From: Emydura subglobosa
Taxonomy: Eukaryota; Chordata; Testudines; Chelidae
Assembly: GCA_007922225.1 (NCBI GenBank)
Contig: ML679961.1
Location: 70,846,890 to 70,910,889, forward strand
DNA: 64,000 nucleotides
Reading direction: 5' to 3'
Positions 1-13,900 of this stretch are shown here, in pieces. Under the pieces are notes generated by a model, which worked only from the letters and a program-made list of their open reading frames with translations, was not told the origin of the DNA and ran no database searches. Numbering within the stretch: position 1 is the first letter of the stretch; every line of letters begins with the position of its first letter. A program made the position numbers and the translations under genes.

Positions 1-174
1 GTACGGTATTGCAGCTCCTATAGTTCCTTGGTATTCTGAGAGAAATGGGATATCACTGGAGTAAAAGTCAGTGTGATGGGACAGTCGGGTGGGAGGGGGA
101 CACACAGGGACGATGAGGCAGGAATGTTCTGTTTGCGCCTCTCTGGTGGGGTCACTCCAGGTTCAGAAGACTCA
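1..174 (-). other. CD82: CD82 3' UTR, start only
   Basis: This lies directly downstream of the TAA stop on the minus strand. A TGA follows the TAA immediately. I see no AATAAA on the minus strand here, so the UTR and poly(A) site lie beyond the left edge of the window. Confidence 0.8.
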
Positions 175-249
175 TTACTTGGGCACTTTGGTGTAGTCTT
201 CTCTGTGTACATTCTTGCAGAGTGAAATGGCCAGCACCATCCCCAACAG
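175..249 (-). CDS. CD82: CD82 last coding exon (residues 243-266)
   Basis: The acceptor is a pyrimidine tract ending TTTCCAG before CTG at 249. The exon encodes LLGMVLAISLCKNVHREDYT and then KVPK and stop, covering the end of TM4 and the cytoplasmic tail. The tail keeps the tyrosine-based YTKV motif used for endosomal/lysosomal sorting in human CD82 (YSKV there). The reading frame ends AAG TAA TGA. Human ends Lys-Tyr-stop, so the terminal Tyr is missing and two stops sit in tandem. Confidence 0.96.
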   Translation of the reverse strand: MLGMVLAISLCKNVHREDYTKVPK

Positions 250-3200
250 CTGGAAACAGGGAGGGGGGGAAAAAGTCAGTAAACAGGCAAGCTCAAAGGA
301 AAAAGCAAGCACATTGTGGTAACTGGGGTGATCAGAGGGCAAGACAGGCAGACAGTTGGTCCTATCACCACAGTGGGCTGTCAGCAGCCAGCATGAGGAC
401 ACAGCACTGTGCTGCAGAGAGAGGTCTTAAAATCTTCTCTACTCTGATCTAGCCTTTTATACAGGTATCACTAGCTGAGGCAGTTACCCACATTCTTCTT
501 AGCTATGGACACAATGGACTCCCAGCTACCAGACACGCTGGCAAGAACCTGCAAGATCACGGACAAGAAAGACTCCCAAAACAGCAGCTAGTACTCCATT
601 AGATTAACCTTCCAATCAGTAACTTACAGACACTGAACATTCTGTTCATAAGGTGCGCTCGTTGGCCATTGGAGCTTTGAACCCATCCCACTGGGCACCG
701 GAGTGGTGGTTCCAACCTGGCCAGGTCTCCAGAGCCTGAAGAAGTGGCCTAATGATTAGGCTAGAGAGCACAGGGAGTAGTGGCGACTCACCTCAATGAA
801 AGCAACGCCCACGCAGACTCCAAGAATGATGCCAAGATTGTCCTGTAACCAGCTCTGCACATTATCCTTGCAGCCCTGGAAGGGAAACAATTACATGGGG
901 AAGGAGAAGTAGGGTAGGAGAGTCTACAAATATCTGAAGGGTGCAACAGTCAGATAAAAATGATTTGTTGGGGGAAGAGTCAACGCTTTAGTAAAGGAAG
1001 TAAGTCATGCCTCACCCTGCTATTTGAGGGTGTCAACAAGTATGTTCACAAGGGTGATCCAGTTGACACAGTGTACTTGGATTTTCAGAAAAACCTTTGA
1101 TAAAGTCCCTCAGAGGCTCTTAAGGAAACTAAATTTGGGACAGGAGGGAAAGGGCCTCATGGATCAGAAACCAGTTAAAATACAGGAAACAAATGGCAGG
1201 AATAAGTGGCCAGTTCTCACAATGGAGCGGTAAAGAGCAGGGTCCCACCCCTCCCCCCCCAAGGATCTGTATTGGGACCTGTGCTGTTCGGTACATTCAT
1301 TAAATGGTATGGAAAAGGGGGTGAGCAATGAAGTGGCAAAGTCTGAAGACGATAAAGTTATTCAAGATAGTTAAGTCCAAAGCTGACTGAAGAGAGAGTT
1401 AGGGGGAATCTCACAAAACTGGGTGACTGGGAAACAGCTGAAATTCTACATGGGGATGAGTGCAAAATAATGCACATTGGAAAAAATCCCAGCTACACAA
1501 CAATGGGTTCTAAATTAGCTCTCATCACTCAAGAATGATTTTAGGGTCACCATAGAGAGTTGTCTGAAAACTTCAGCTCAATGCATTGCAGTGGTCAAAA
1601 AGTTTGTAACATTGTTAGCCTATTAGGAAAGTGATAGAAGATGAGACAAAATATCAAATGGCACTATATTGAGGAGATGGTTCAGTCTAAAAGAGACAGC
1701 TAAGGGGGATATGATAGAAGTCTATAAAAACATGATAGAAAGAAAGTTATTTACCCCTTCACATAACAAGAACCAGGAGTCACCCAATAAAAATAGGCAG
1801 CAGGCTTAGTACAAACAAGAAGTAGTTCCCCCCCGCCCCACACACAAAGCAGTTTCTCTCTGGAACTCATTGACATGGGATGCTGTGATGGCCAAAAGTA
1901 TAACTAGATAAGTTCATGCAGGATATAGCCATTGGCTATTAGCCAAGATGGTCAGGAATGCAACCCCATGCTCAGGGCAACCCAAAACCTTTGACTACCA
2001 GAAGCTGGGAGGGGAAGACCGAGTGATCTATCCCCTAATTGGCCTGTTCTGTACACTCCCCCTGAAGCTCTGCTACTGGCTGCTTCCCGACAGGATACTG
2101 GGCTAGATGGATCACTGGTCTGACTCAGTACAGCAGTTATATCCTTAGGGAAAGGGAATTGCTTGTTTCTCCCTCTGAACAATGGGACATGGACTTTCCT
2201 GACAGTGGGATTTATCAGGCTGTCGAGCAGTCTCAGCAGAGAAGAGGTGGAAGCCCCATTGCTTAGGTCATTTCAGAGGTAACAGGACCAAGCCCTTGAC
2301 AGTGTAGCCTAGAAGGGCTCTGCGGTGCCACCAGGGGACCAAGGACAAGGTAACCTCAATTTCAGTTTTCCCATCTCCAACTTCCCTTAGAATACCACCA
2401 GGGAGCTCACCGTGGACATTTCCCATGTAGATCCCATGAGGCCCAAAGACTCACCTTTCTATAAACAGGCCAGTCAGCAACTGACACAGTCCCGTTAATA
2501 GCAGTGACATCACCACAGAAGCCACTCTTAGTCTGGAGGTCAGCTGAGCCATTGGAGTAGGAGCAGGAGCAGGGGTAGGAAGTCAGGGTTTTGTTCTTGA
2601 GGATCTGGTTTTCCTCCCAGTTCTTTGGCCCCGTCCAGCCACAGCAAAAGAGCTAAAAGCAAAGAAAATGCATTCCCATTTATTCTTTCAGATATTTTGG
2701 CTGGCACAAGAGAGGGAGGGGCTGACAGCAGATGGAGACAGGTCCTCTCCATGCAATATCTACTGCAGTAGGCAACAAAATGGGGAGCGCAAGGGGTGGA
2801 TTTTGATTTCTCCCCAACAACATTAACATGCCTCTAGCATCCCAGCTCGTATCAGAAGTATATGTGCATGGGGTAACTATTTAGAACAGAGGCACCCATC
2901 CAAACTTTCATCTACCTGAGGGTCATTTTGGCAGCTAGCCATGAGTTGGAGGGCCACACCCACTGGGCTCAAAGAGAGGAGAATGCAGCCTCTGTCTTTG
3001 ACCTAGCATGTAGAGCAGCTAGTATGCTGGAGCATGTTAGTCTTCATGAATCTCACATCTGCAAGGAAGGCACAGGCAGACATCATTTAGAGCTCCATAA
3101 CCCACATGAATGGCAGAGCAGGGCTCGAGTCCTGCCTTTACACACACGGGTAAGGCATTCTGGTACTGTCACTTTAGGAGTGGTAGTTTATCCCTGCCCA

Positions 3201-5862
3201 GAATCAAATCTGTAGACTATATGGGGGAGTGGGGTGGGGTGGAGAACAAGACAGTATTTTTACATGATTTTACTTGAGATTGTCAAGACTCTGAATATTT
3301 ACTTGATCTTCTCCTTAAGTGTGCCATTTCCATAATATTAGATGCCTTGGGTACAAGAAACCAGAACGTTTTGGAGAACATGCAAAGTAGCAACTGTAAA
3401 GTTACCTAAGAAAAAAGTTAGGTTAATCAATTCAAGCTGATCCTCTTCTGCCCAGATCTTTAGTCCCTGAAATTTAAGTGTCACAGCACTGGCTCTCAAC
3501 CTTTCCAGACTACTGTACCCTTTTCAGAAGTCTGTTTTATCTTGCTTACCCTCAAGCTTCATTTCACTTAATCAGACAAATGCAAAATGGTCACAGCACA
3601 CTATTACTGAAAAATTGCTTACTTTCTCATTTACCAGAGAATTATAAATCAATTGTGAGTACAAGATTTATATTCCATTTCAGTATGTAGTATAAACAAA
3701 TCATTGTCTATGAAATTTTATTTTGTACTACTTCACTGGTGCTTTTTATAGAGAGTCTGTTGTAAAACAAGGCAAATATCTAGAGAGTTGATGTACCCCA
3801 TGGAAGACCTCTATCTACCCCCAGAGTAGACAACCACTGTGCTACAGCAACAGCTGGCCACCACAAGATGGAGCTCTACTACCAGGTCTACCCAAAACTT
3901 CAGACCCACCTCTAGTCCTTGTTATAGCACAGACAACTGCTTCAAAGCAAAATGTGAGTGACTAAACTGGTGGTGAAAAGAGGAGTGCTTCTACCATAAT
4001 AGCTGAACACAAGGTTGCCAGAAACTCACCAGGGTGAGACCTGGGATTCAGCTGCTTGGCTCACCAGCAAGTCCTCCTGCTCAAATTGGATTTATTTATT
4101 AAGCAAGACGACCATTTAATGATGTCGAGAGTCCTGAAAATGTCAGAGCTGCTGCTTGAACAATAAAAAGACTCCAATTTAGAGCCAGCATCTGACATTT
4201 CAGACTCAAAATGGAGCATTTAATTCCACTAAAATGGTCCCCAGGAAGGGCTAACTCCTGCAAGATTTGGCATCTGGACAGCATGAGCGAGCTGTGCTAT
4301 GTGATATACCAGAGATGCTCCATGCTCCGTCCCCACTGTGCCACACCCTCCATCAGACTAGTGCTGATGAACAGCATTGGATCCCAGACACTGGACTCCT
4401 GTTTATCAACAGGACAGGCTTTGGGGATGCAAGCTCCCCTGCTGCTGAAATGGATTCTGAGGAGGAGAGGGGAGTCCAGTCCCCATAGCCAAGTCAATCC
4501 TCTGCTGAGGCTGTCAACAAAGAGGCACAACTAGGATGGTAGGTTGTGGCCAGGATTTTTCCTTTAGCATCCAAAAGACGACCTAACACAATGCAATTCT
4601 CCATCACCACCTTCCCTTCAGTCATGCCCCATAGACCATGTGAAATGCTTTAAGTTGCTGGAGAACATCAATCCCCCATATTCAGGATGAAAACTGAAAA
4701 GTTAAGGCTGATTTAGACACATGGAGCCAGGAGTGTCTTGCCTTCATGTTTTATGCTTTAATACACAACACTGCCCCATTTCAGGCTGCTGGGGGAGTCG
4801 GCACATTCAGATTCACTGCCCTCTTCTCAACATGGCTCTGCTCAATCTCCTTCCCCTCTGACACTCTAGGCCTTGAACCTTCCCCCCCCCACCCCCACTT
4901 GGTCCAGTCATGCCTCCTCTCCCCCAGCATGCTCTTTCCAGAAAGCAGACATTGTAGTCTACTCCTCAAAGCCGCAAAGACATAGAAACAAACAAGAGCC
5001 AGGGCACCAGAGAGCCTCTTGTTTTTACTACATCCCTTCCTGCTCCTTGGCTGTGTTTAATCCTGGCACAAATTAAGCCCTAGTCCTTGGTTGGTTTTAT
5101 CCTGGATCAATTGCAAGCTCTCCAAGGAAGGCTTGCTCTCTTATTTGCCTGCAAAGCTTCTAGCCCACTACTGGAGCTATACAAACCTAGACATTAGCTC
5201 TCCCAACCAGCTGCTCAAGCAGTGATCTTGATGCCAAAAGCAGAACCCATGGGCCGCTGCATGGTTCCCAGCAATGCTGGGACCAGTAGATAAGACACTG
5301 CACCCTAGACAATAGGGCTACAGGTGCAGCTGGGTTGCCTGGCTTTAAGCCTTCAGTTCAGCTCACTACCAAGAAATTAACCTGAGCAAAAAAGGGGGCA
5401 GTGGAGGGTTAAGCCATAGTTTGGTGTGAGGGCACAAGGGTGCAAAGTAGCTGTGGAGGACAGGACTCTGGAGTGTAGGACAAAGGAGATTCGAGTCTTA
5501 CTGATATATGCAGCACCTACTCTTCACCCTCTACTCCTTTGGGTCAGGCAGCAGATAAACGTGTTCTGCTAGCTAAGGTGTGCATGTGTGTTGCAGATCC
5601 TTGCCTCAGAACAGCAGCCAAGATGGTGTCTTAGCAGACAGGCACTCAAACCCTATACAGCTGGCTGTGCTGATTGGCCAAATGGCAGAGCCCAGTGCGC
5701 TCCCCTCCCCAGCAAGCACAGTTCTACCAACACTCATTAGAACAAGGAACAGTCCTTTCCAGTAACAGCTTCCTAGTGCTGGAGCCAAGCGGTGCAGCCA
5801 GAGACTGGCATGGTGAAAGCACTAGCAATGCCAGGCAAGAGCCACAGGGGCAGACTGGAAAA

Positions 5863-5894
<32 letters not shown>

Positions 5895-7944
5895 CAAAGT
5901 GAGGGTAATTAGCCACTGGAACAATTTACCAGGGTTATGGGGGATTCCCCTTCACTGGCAATTTTTAGACTTAAGATTAGATGTTTCTCTAAAAGAAAAG
6001 AATCTAGGAATTATTTTGCAGAAGGTCTCTGGCCTGTGTTATACAGGAGGTCAGACTAGATCACCATGGGCTCTTCCAGACTTGGAATCGATGGAGAGAG
6101 ATTCAATACAAAGGGCAACTGGCTAAGGCAGGGACTCCTGGAGTCCACTGGCATGGAGGCTGGAGGGCATAAGAGCTGCAGATCAGCACTGAAAGGGGGG
6201 GGGCACAGAACTCAAACAGTGGGGGCATAGGCGTGTGCACCCAGGGAATCTTCCTTAGGATGTGCACCCCAGGAATCTAACAGGGGTGTCAAACTCAATT
6301 CCGCCAACGGGCAACATTTGAATTACCTGCCGGCGGAATTCTCGCCGCGTCATAGTCTGTCGAGAAATGACGTGAGAGGGTATTTCAGTGGCAGATCCCT
6401 CTCGCAGCTCTGTCCACCGAAGGATCACGCACCCTCTGCTTCTTTTGGTGGCAGCTTTAAACACAGCAGGACGGCGCCGTGGGCCACGTCAAAAAATAAT
6501 CACAAGCCGGATAAAAAAGGGATGTATGATAGCCCTGCATTAGGGTGACCCCGTGCGCATGCCTATGAGTGGGGACCATCAGATCCCTTGACTGTCTCAG
6601 GCTAAGGAATTGCCAGAGTTTACCTAGCACGTGCCCCCACTCAGTCTCATTCTAGCACTTTTGTACGACACCAGCGTTTGCCACCCCACCATCACGCACC
6701 ACGTCATCTTTTCTTCTAGTCACCCTTCACTCAATGACTCACCTGTTCCTGCACGTAGTCCCAGGCCTCCTGGATGTTCTTGTCGCTTTGTCTGTCAGGG
6801 TTGTAATCCCGAATGACACCCTGGACGATACTGGATACTTCTGTTTTCAGCTGGGAAAGGAAAAGACAAGGGCATTAGACACAGATCAGTCAAGGTTGCT
6901 GCTCATGCTTTGAGATTTGCTCTTGCTTCTCCGAGGTGAAAGATGGGGGCTCTCAGCCTGGCTGAGACTCACTCTGCAGCCTTACGCAATGGCTTCCCCT
7001 CACTGCAGAGTGGGGCTGAACACGCGGACTTCCCTGGGGCTGAGAGGCAGGAGTGCCGGAATCTCGGTAGATGGGGGAGGGAGGGAGGCCACAAGGCCCT
7101 ACCCTTCTGTGGCTTCTACCCCTGCTCTGCCCTCTTCCCCTAAGGCCCCACCCCCAGCCAAGCTGGGTCAGGAGAAGAGCCTCCTAGGGAGTCTGGGCCA
7201 CTGGGGGGAGCCCTGGACTCTCCACCTGCCATGGGCAGGGGGCCCAAGAGTAGCTACCAACCCATGGAACCCCCCCCCCCCCTTCCCAAAAAAGCCTCAG
7301 GTCTTCCTTAGCAGCAGCTGTGGAAAGGGGAAGGACCAGGTCAGAAGGAGCATGGGGAACTAGAAACCGCGTTAGCTCAGGGGCAGAGTTGATGAACCCA
7401 CTGTTAAGTATTTGAAATCTCCTCCCCGCCCCCCATATACACATTACTACATACAAATGCTCAGTGGCATCCATTTTGTCACTCCCACTGATGTGGTACT
7501 GGAATCAGCATTTCCATGCCAACCCAAGGTTACTGTAACCTGCCTGGATCATCCATCCATTTCCTTTTTGGTATACAGTGACCCAGCCAGCTTCAGCAAC
7601 AGTGTTCACTGTTGCAGCTGCACAGGCTTCCTCAGGGCAAAGTTAATCTCAAAGCCATGGCTGGTCATGACCCCCAGCACCAGATAGCGCTGTGTTCCTA
7701 GGGAATCTGCAGCTTGGCTTTCTGTGGGGACAGTCCGGTTCAGCCAGACAGATGGGAGTCACATGACCTCTCCTCTTCCCCCAGCTGTCTAACCCTCTTT
7801 CCCTGAATTCTTGGCAAACCATCTTCCCCTTTCCCTCCCCCACAACCCCAAGTCGAGTGGAACCATAGCAATTTGACCTGGTTCCTGCTAATGAGATTGG
7901 CTTCTGCTTCTTCAATAAGCTCTAAAGGTTCCTGAACCTTTGGG

Positions 7945-7986
<42 letters not shown>

Positions 7987-10900
7987 CTCTGTAAATGCAG
8001 AGGCAGGCAAAGAGCTGCTTTTCTACCCAGCCCCACTCAGGAAGTCAGCTGCCAGCCTGCACATTCAATCAAGGCAAGGCCAGCTCAGCAAGAAGATCGA
8101 GCCCAGTTCAGGTGCTTCAGCTCCATTACTGCCCACACCAAAGCTGCTGACAGCATGATGTGGGCCTGAAGCAGAGCCCCAGATTGGAGCCCCTCAGCTC
8201 TGCTCACACCCAGATCTAGCCTGTTCTATTACTGTGCATATCACCTGAGAATGTGGTACCTGGGTGGATAAGGAAGAGTCTCAAGCAGTTCTAGTTTTAA
8301 GATTAGGGGTTTTGTACCACAGTTCCAAAGAACTGCAAACCACCACCAATAATTATTGGATATTTTCAGAAAACTCAGAGAGGGGGTTTAATCACACAGA
8401 AAATACAGTTCAGTTCTGGAGAGTGAATGCAGGGCAACCTGTTTTCAGGTCCAACTGGCAGAGCAAGCCAAGAAGGAATGCAGGCATCCACAGTCAACAC
8501 CTAGTCCCTTGTGTCCCCAGGGCAACTAACAAAGAGCAACAAGCTGGAAAAGCATGTTCAGCAATTGTCAGCACATTATTTTCAATGCCCACCCCCAAAA
8601 AAATCTGATTGCTGTGCATCACTGATGCTGTACACAGCTGGTACAGGACATGGCTCAAAGTTAGGAGATCTGCGTGAGGAGGCTGCTGCCCCCAGATTTA
8701 ACAATGGCCAATATCTCTTGTTCTTACTTTATGGAGGGAGTTGCCACTGGAATCCGAACACCAGTGAGTCAGCAGAATGCAGGCCCCACAGCCCCAGCTG
8801 TGGCATGGGAATCTGGGTCACCATCTAGCCACCCAAACTACACAAGGAAGGTAATTTCCCAATTTCCCTTTTTGATTTGTGCAGCTTTCCAGTCACCACT
8901 GCACTCGGAGAAATCTGGGGACATGTCTATGCTGCCATGTTATCAATTGAGTGGGTCTTTGTAACCCCACTCAGTCGATAGGAGACTGCTCCCATCGACT
9001 GAATTATTCCACTTCCTTGAAAGGTAGTGTTGAGAGGAGATGCTCTCCCTTTCATGTAGCATTGTGAAGATGCCACACTGCATAGATACACATGAGATAC
9101 ATAATGTAACTAGCATACCTGATGTCGACCCAGCATACACCAGGACTGAGTCTCTGATCCGCAAGATTACTCACTACATTGTTTATGCATCTAACTACAG
9201 AAGAGGTCCCATAGGTCATCCAATCCATCTCTCAAGGACCAACACTAGATCAAAAACTTAAATGTGCCAGGGAGAACGATCAGGTCTGGTTTTAAATGCT
9301 TACCAAGTGATGGGACTCCCATCCCCTCTCTTTGGGAGATTTCCAGATCAGTTCTGATCCTGCAACTGAGGTACACGTTACAGCCACTTAGCCAGAGCCA
9401 AGCCTCTGTCCACACCACAGAATTGACAACAGGTGGGGCATCACTCTCTCTCTCCTTTTCTTAAGGCATTTAGGGCTAAGCTACAGAAGTCCGACAGAAT
9501 AGGAATCAGCCTGAACTAGGCTAAAGGAGACCTAATAGGGACTTTCTATGATCAGGGCAGTGGCTGACAAACAGGAATTTACCATTAAACAGCAACATGC
9601 AGCTTGGAGAGTAGAATGTAATTTTTCAAACACCTATTACTATTTTGGCTTCCAGTCTCCCACCCCTCCCAGCTGCGAACGCTGCACTATTTCATTAACA
9701 AAAGGCAAACATAGGGAAGAAGGGGATGATGTGCTGACAGTTTTCCACCTAGGGTAGCGGCTACACTGCAAACAAAGGTATGTTCTTAATTCAGGTAAGA
9801 AACAGCAAAGAGTTGCCAGTTCTGCTTTTCACTCAGGTTAAGATGGGGGTTGACCTTGAGTTGTCATACAGTCACTGCTATTTTAACCCATGTTAAACCA
9901 ATATATCAGTCAGATCACCCAAGTTAAGAACACTTTTTTGGAGGCACAGACATATCTAGTGAAGACAGTGCGCCCCACCTGCCTCCCATTGACACTGGAA
10001 GCTACATGCTGTTAGAGGATCAGAAAGACTCACTCAAGCCTTCACAAATTAGCCTATCTGTTGCTAGGGTAACCCTGGGGCAATGAACATATGATCTTAG
10101 AATTACGATGTGATGGGCCAGAATTTTAGAACAAGGGACAGGATGGAAGGGACAGGAAGACAACATCCCCTTCACTCCAACACAAGGCCTGGAGAGAGGG
10201 CAAGGAGAGAAAATTTAAGAAACTTCTGAATTAACACTTTCATAGGGAGGCAGTGTGGCCTACTGGCTAAAGCAAAGGACTGGTGTTTGGGAGATCTGGA
10301 TTCTATTCCCAGCTCAGTTGCTGGATGACCTTGGGTAAGTCTTCATCTCCCTCTGCCTCACTATCCCCCATCTGTAAAATGGGGATAATGATGCTTGTCT
10401 CCTTTGTAAAGCACTGTGAGATCAAGTGCTTGGTACGATTTACATTTGGATAAAGGGTACTGTCCCGTGAGCACTTGTGCCAGATGGGGTACAGCCAGCT
10501 CTACGGGAAGTGTAGGTACAGATGTGTCACATACACCACATTTCAGACCTGAAGTACCCTCTTCCTAAACACTAGGAATTCTAACCCCTCAGTCTTTCAC
10601 TGGAAGAAATTTCTAGCCAAGGTTCTTGAATCAAAAGAGAAAGTTATTGTGGAAAGTATCCTACATGCTATGGGACTGGGTCTTCTGCAGATCTCAGCAT
10701 GCTTTACAGTACTTTCTTTGGACTCCTCCAGGAGAACAGACACCCAATACAAAGTGACATTCACAACACCACAAATGCAGTCAACATGATGCATGGCCTG
10801 CTATGTGTCAGAGGGGCAGGGGAAGTTCTGGCCAAGAACACTTGGGGAGGCTGCTCAGAAGATCTATGCAAGGTCCCCACAGAGCAGACAGCACCTCAGG

Positions 10901-13900
10901 TTTAAAGGCTCCAATGTAGTAATCCACCTGGACTTTAATTGCCTTAGATGGTTGGCATGGGAGCATCTGGAATCTCACCTAAGGACCCCAATTGTCTCCT
11001 TTCACCTGCAGGAAGAATGACAGAATCCAAGTGGCTTTGCCACTAGATGCATACTGGCATCATGTTGCTGCAGGGGCCCTTATTGGATAGTCCCTGGCAC
11101 CTTCCCATTCCCTCACACCGCTGCCAATGTCACGACCACTTGCAAGAAATTCCAACTTAAACAAAACCTGGCAGTTTTAGGGCTAAAGTGTAGAATGGGG
11201 CAGGGAGGAAGGAGTGTTAAGGAGCGTGCTGGGGTGGGTGGCAAGGAAACCACACTTGTGTTGCAGAGCCAATAGTCACATCCAGACTAAAGTATTCATT
11301 TTCCCCCACCCCCACATTTGCATCAGAGCTGGGACTGTTCTAAGATGCAGCACATACAAATACATGTTCCTCTCCCCACACCAGCTGGTCACAGTTTCCA
11401 TTTCTTCCCCCAGATGCAATCAATGATGCATCAGAGAGCAAGCAGGCTGTGTGCCCCGCAGCTGCTCTTGATCACCACAGCCCCACTGCAGGAAATTTGA
11501 GCTAGCCGAGTAGGAGCCTGGCAGCAAGTCTCAGAGCCCCAGTCTCCAAATGTGGGTTTGCAGGGTTCATGCTAGAGGTGCTAAAAACAGCTATGTAGAT
11601 ATTTGGGCTTGGGCTCTGAACCCACACTCCCTCCCCAGACTTGAGAGCCTGAACGTCTACACAGCTATTTTCAGCACTGCAGAGTGAGCCGAAGTCTGTA
11701 GACCTGGGCTTGGAGGCTTGCTGCTGTGGGTTTTAACACATAGTTTAGATATACCCTGTCAGGCAAGGAGCAGCACAGTTATAATTCACTACTAGCCACA
11801 TGTTTTAGCCAAATCAGAGGCACGATTTAGCCTAGTCAGAGGCACGATGAGAAGCTGCCCTGGGGAAGGAACCTAAGGCTGGGACTGGATGTTGCAATGC
11901 ACTGAAGTCTGTGCTCCTTAGAGCTCTAGAAATGTAGACAGTGCTTCACAGATGACAGTTCGAGGGTGCCCAGCCACAAGGCCAGATGTGAGAAGGAGGA
12001 ATGCAGTGCAGGTCTTTGCCCCAATACCATCCCTACAAGCCTTCAAGAGACATGACACTTACTGCATCTCGCTGGAAATAGATGAGCAGACCAGCAGCCA
12101 CCTGAGCTAGGAGGAGCAGCAGCAGAAAGGTGATGTACTAGAAACAAACCAGAAGAGAAGGAGTTAGCACCTCAATAGGGCTCACAGCAATTGGCAAGAG
12201 TTTTATGTAGGATTTCATCTGCTGGAGTCATGAGGGAGAAGCTCCCAGTGCAGGGTCAGTTTGGCAAGCCCAAGGTCCCTTTCCCTGCAGACAAATCCTG
12301 ACTACATAGGCCTTTCACACAGGAGAAAGTAGGAGTCAGACTGGAGATTCTTGGCTGATGATGAAAGTGAAGAGCTGACAAATAGCAGCACAATTCACTT
12401 CAGGCATGGCCTGCAGCTCTACCTCCACCCCCTTGGCTAGATGCTGGGCCTAAAAAAGGAGCACTCCACAGTGACGGAGATGAGACAGTTTGATGGGAAG
12501 GGGAACCCCAATTACAGTGTCTGCATGTGACAAAACATGCTGAGGTGAGGACCACTCTCTTCCCTCCTCCCCCACCACATTCCACCCTGGGCCTTGAGGG
12601 CAGAAGTTGCTCTTGGCACCAGACTGAGTGGTGGCTATGTGGCACAGCCTTGGCCATTCTCTTCAGCACGTGATCAGAATGAGCAGCAGCTCCTGGAATT
12701 TTGTTTAAGTCAGTTTTACCAATCCGTGGAATGAAGGAGTCTTAAATGGCTCATTGTAAACAGTCGGAGAGAGAGTCCTAGTGGGACATCTTAAGCTTTC
12801 TGCATTCATCAGTCTTCAGCCCTGTGAGACACCAAGGCCCATTTGTGATTCACTATTCTATGTCAGTAACTCTTGCCACTAACTACACCTCACACACTGG
12901 TGTCATGATATTTATTTGAAAGGTAACATGTAATATATGGTTTGAAGTCTACCACCACACTGATCATTAGCGTTACTATGAAACGCTTGCACCCATTCTA
13001 AGTGGAATTATAGATACCCTCATATGTCCCAGAGACCCTATATAGAAAAAGGTGACAAAAAGGGAAAAACTAAGGGGGCAGATGCCCTGTCCAGAAAGAA
13101 GGCTCTGAACTGCTGCCTCCAGCTCAGCTAGTGGCTAAGCTGCCCGCAGCTTTGTAAGAGGGGAGGTGTGACCCTAACAACCTACACACTAGTGTAACAA
13201 TCTTTGTACAAAATATGCCTTGGGAGGTATCATTTGAAAACTAATAACACTGATCATTAATATTCTTGTACAGGGTATGTACATGGTATGTATTAAGAGT
13301 TATGGATATATGCTAGAATTATGACTAAAGTGTGTTAAACCAGGCACGTTAGGGGGAGATGGTAAGTATGTCTGTCAGACAAAAGACTTGATTATCTGAG
13401 TAACCAGGTCTTCAAGCAGAGACATATTACATAAACAAATCTACTATACTAATACATGGTAGAAGAGTTCTCTTCACCCTCCTCACTGCTTGAATAAACT
13501 ATAGTTTAAGGGGCAATCCTCAGAAGACTCCATTTCAAAGGTTTCCTGGTGTGTAAAGACAAGGGAAGAGAATCTCAGGTGATAAGCAATTACATTAATT
13601 CATTGTATACAATATTACTGTGTTATAAAAGTGTATATAGCTTTCAAAAGAGACCTCACTAATGACAGACTGATGATCAATATAATTTGAAATGTATGTA
13701 TTAACACTGAGGAAATAGGGATACTTAATGACAACAACATCATGCTTTAAAGTCTGTTGCCAAACAGGAAGAAATAAGTGCTCTCCCAGACAGGAGAGAA
13801 GGCAGTTATTTACCTGTCTAGGTAAATTAATCATGGTGGAATCAAAACAATGGAAGTCCCATTTATATACAAGGGGCTTGGAAGGCCACAAGATTTTGGG

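Larger units (their letters stand above)
2653..6742 (-). other. CD82: CD82 intron 6
   Basis: A 4,090-bp intron. It holds a hAT-type element (3487-3839), a poly-T tract, a CR1 3' fragment (5890-6092) and a CpG-rich transposon-like patch (6223-6570). The rest shows no recognisable feature. Confidence 0.9.
6851..12062 (-). other. CD82: CD82 intron 5
   Basis: A 5,212-bp intron. It holds a CA microsatellite, a MITE-like fragment (about 8920-9165), an antisense CR1 fragment, a MIR-like SINE and a fold-back element at 11578-11677. No other gene seen. Confidence 0.9.

Noticed and set aside
7412..7687. Possible small exon in intron 5
   Set aside because: No flanking splice sites in frame, and CD82 is complete without it.
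7946..7984. Possible CRISPR-like or regulatory array
   Set aside because: A simple CA dinucleotide repeat without spacers.
10243..10320. Possible tRNA gene
   Set aside because: The A-box and B-box-like motifs belong to a MIR SINE head. No cloverleaf or anticodon arm can be formed convincingly.
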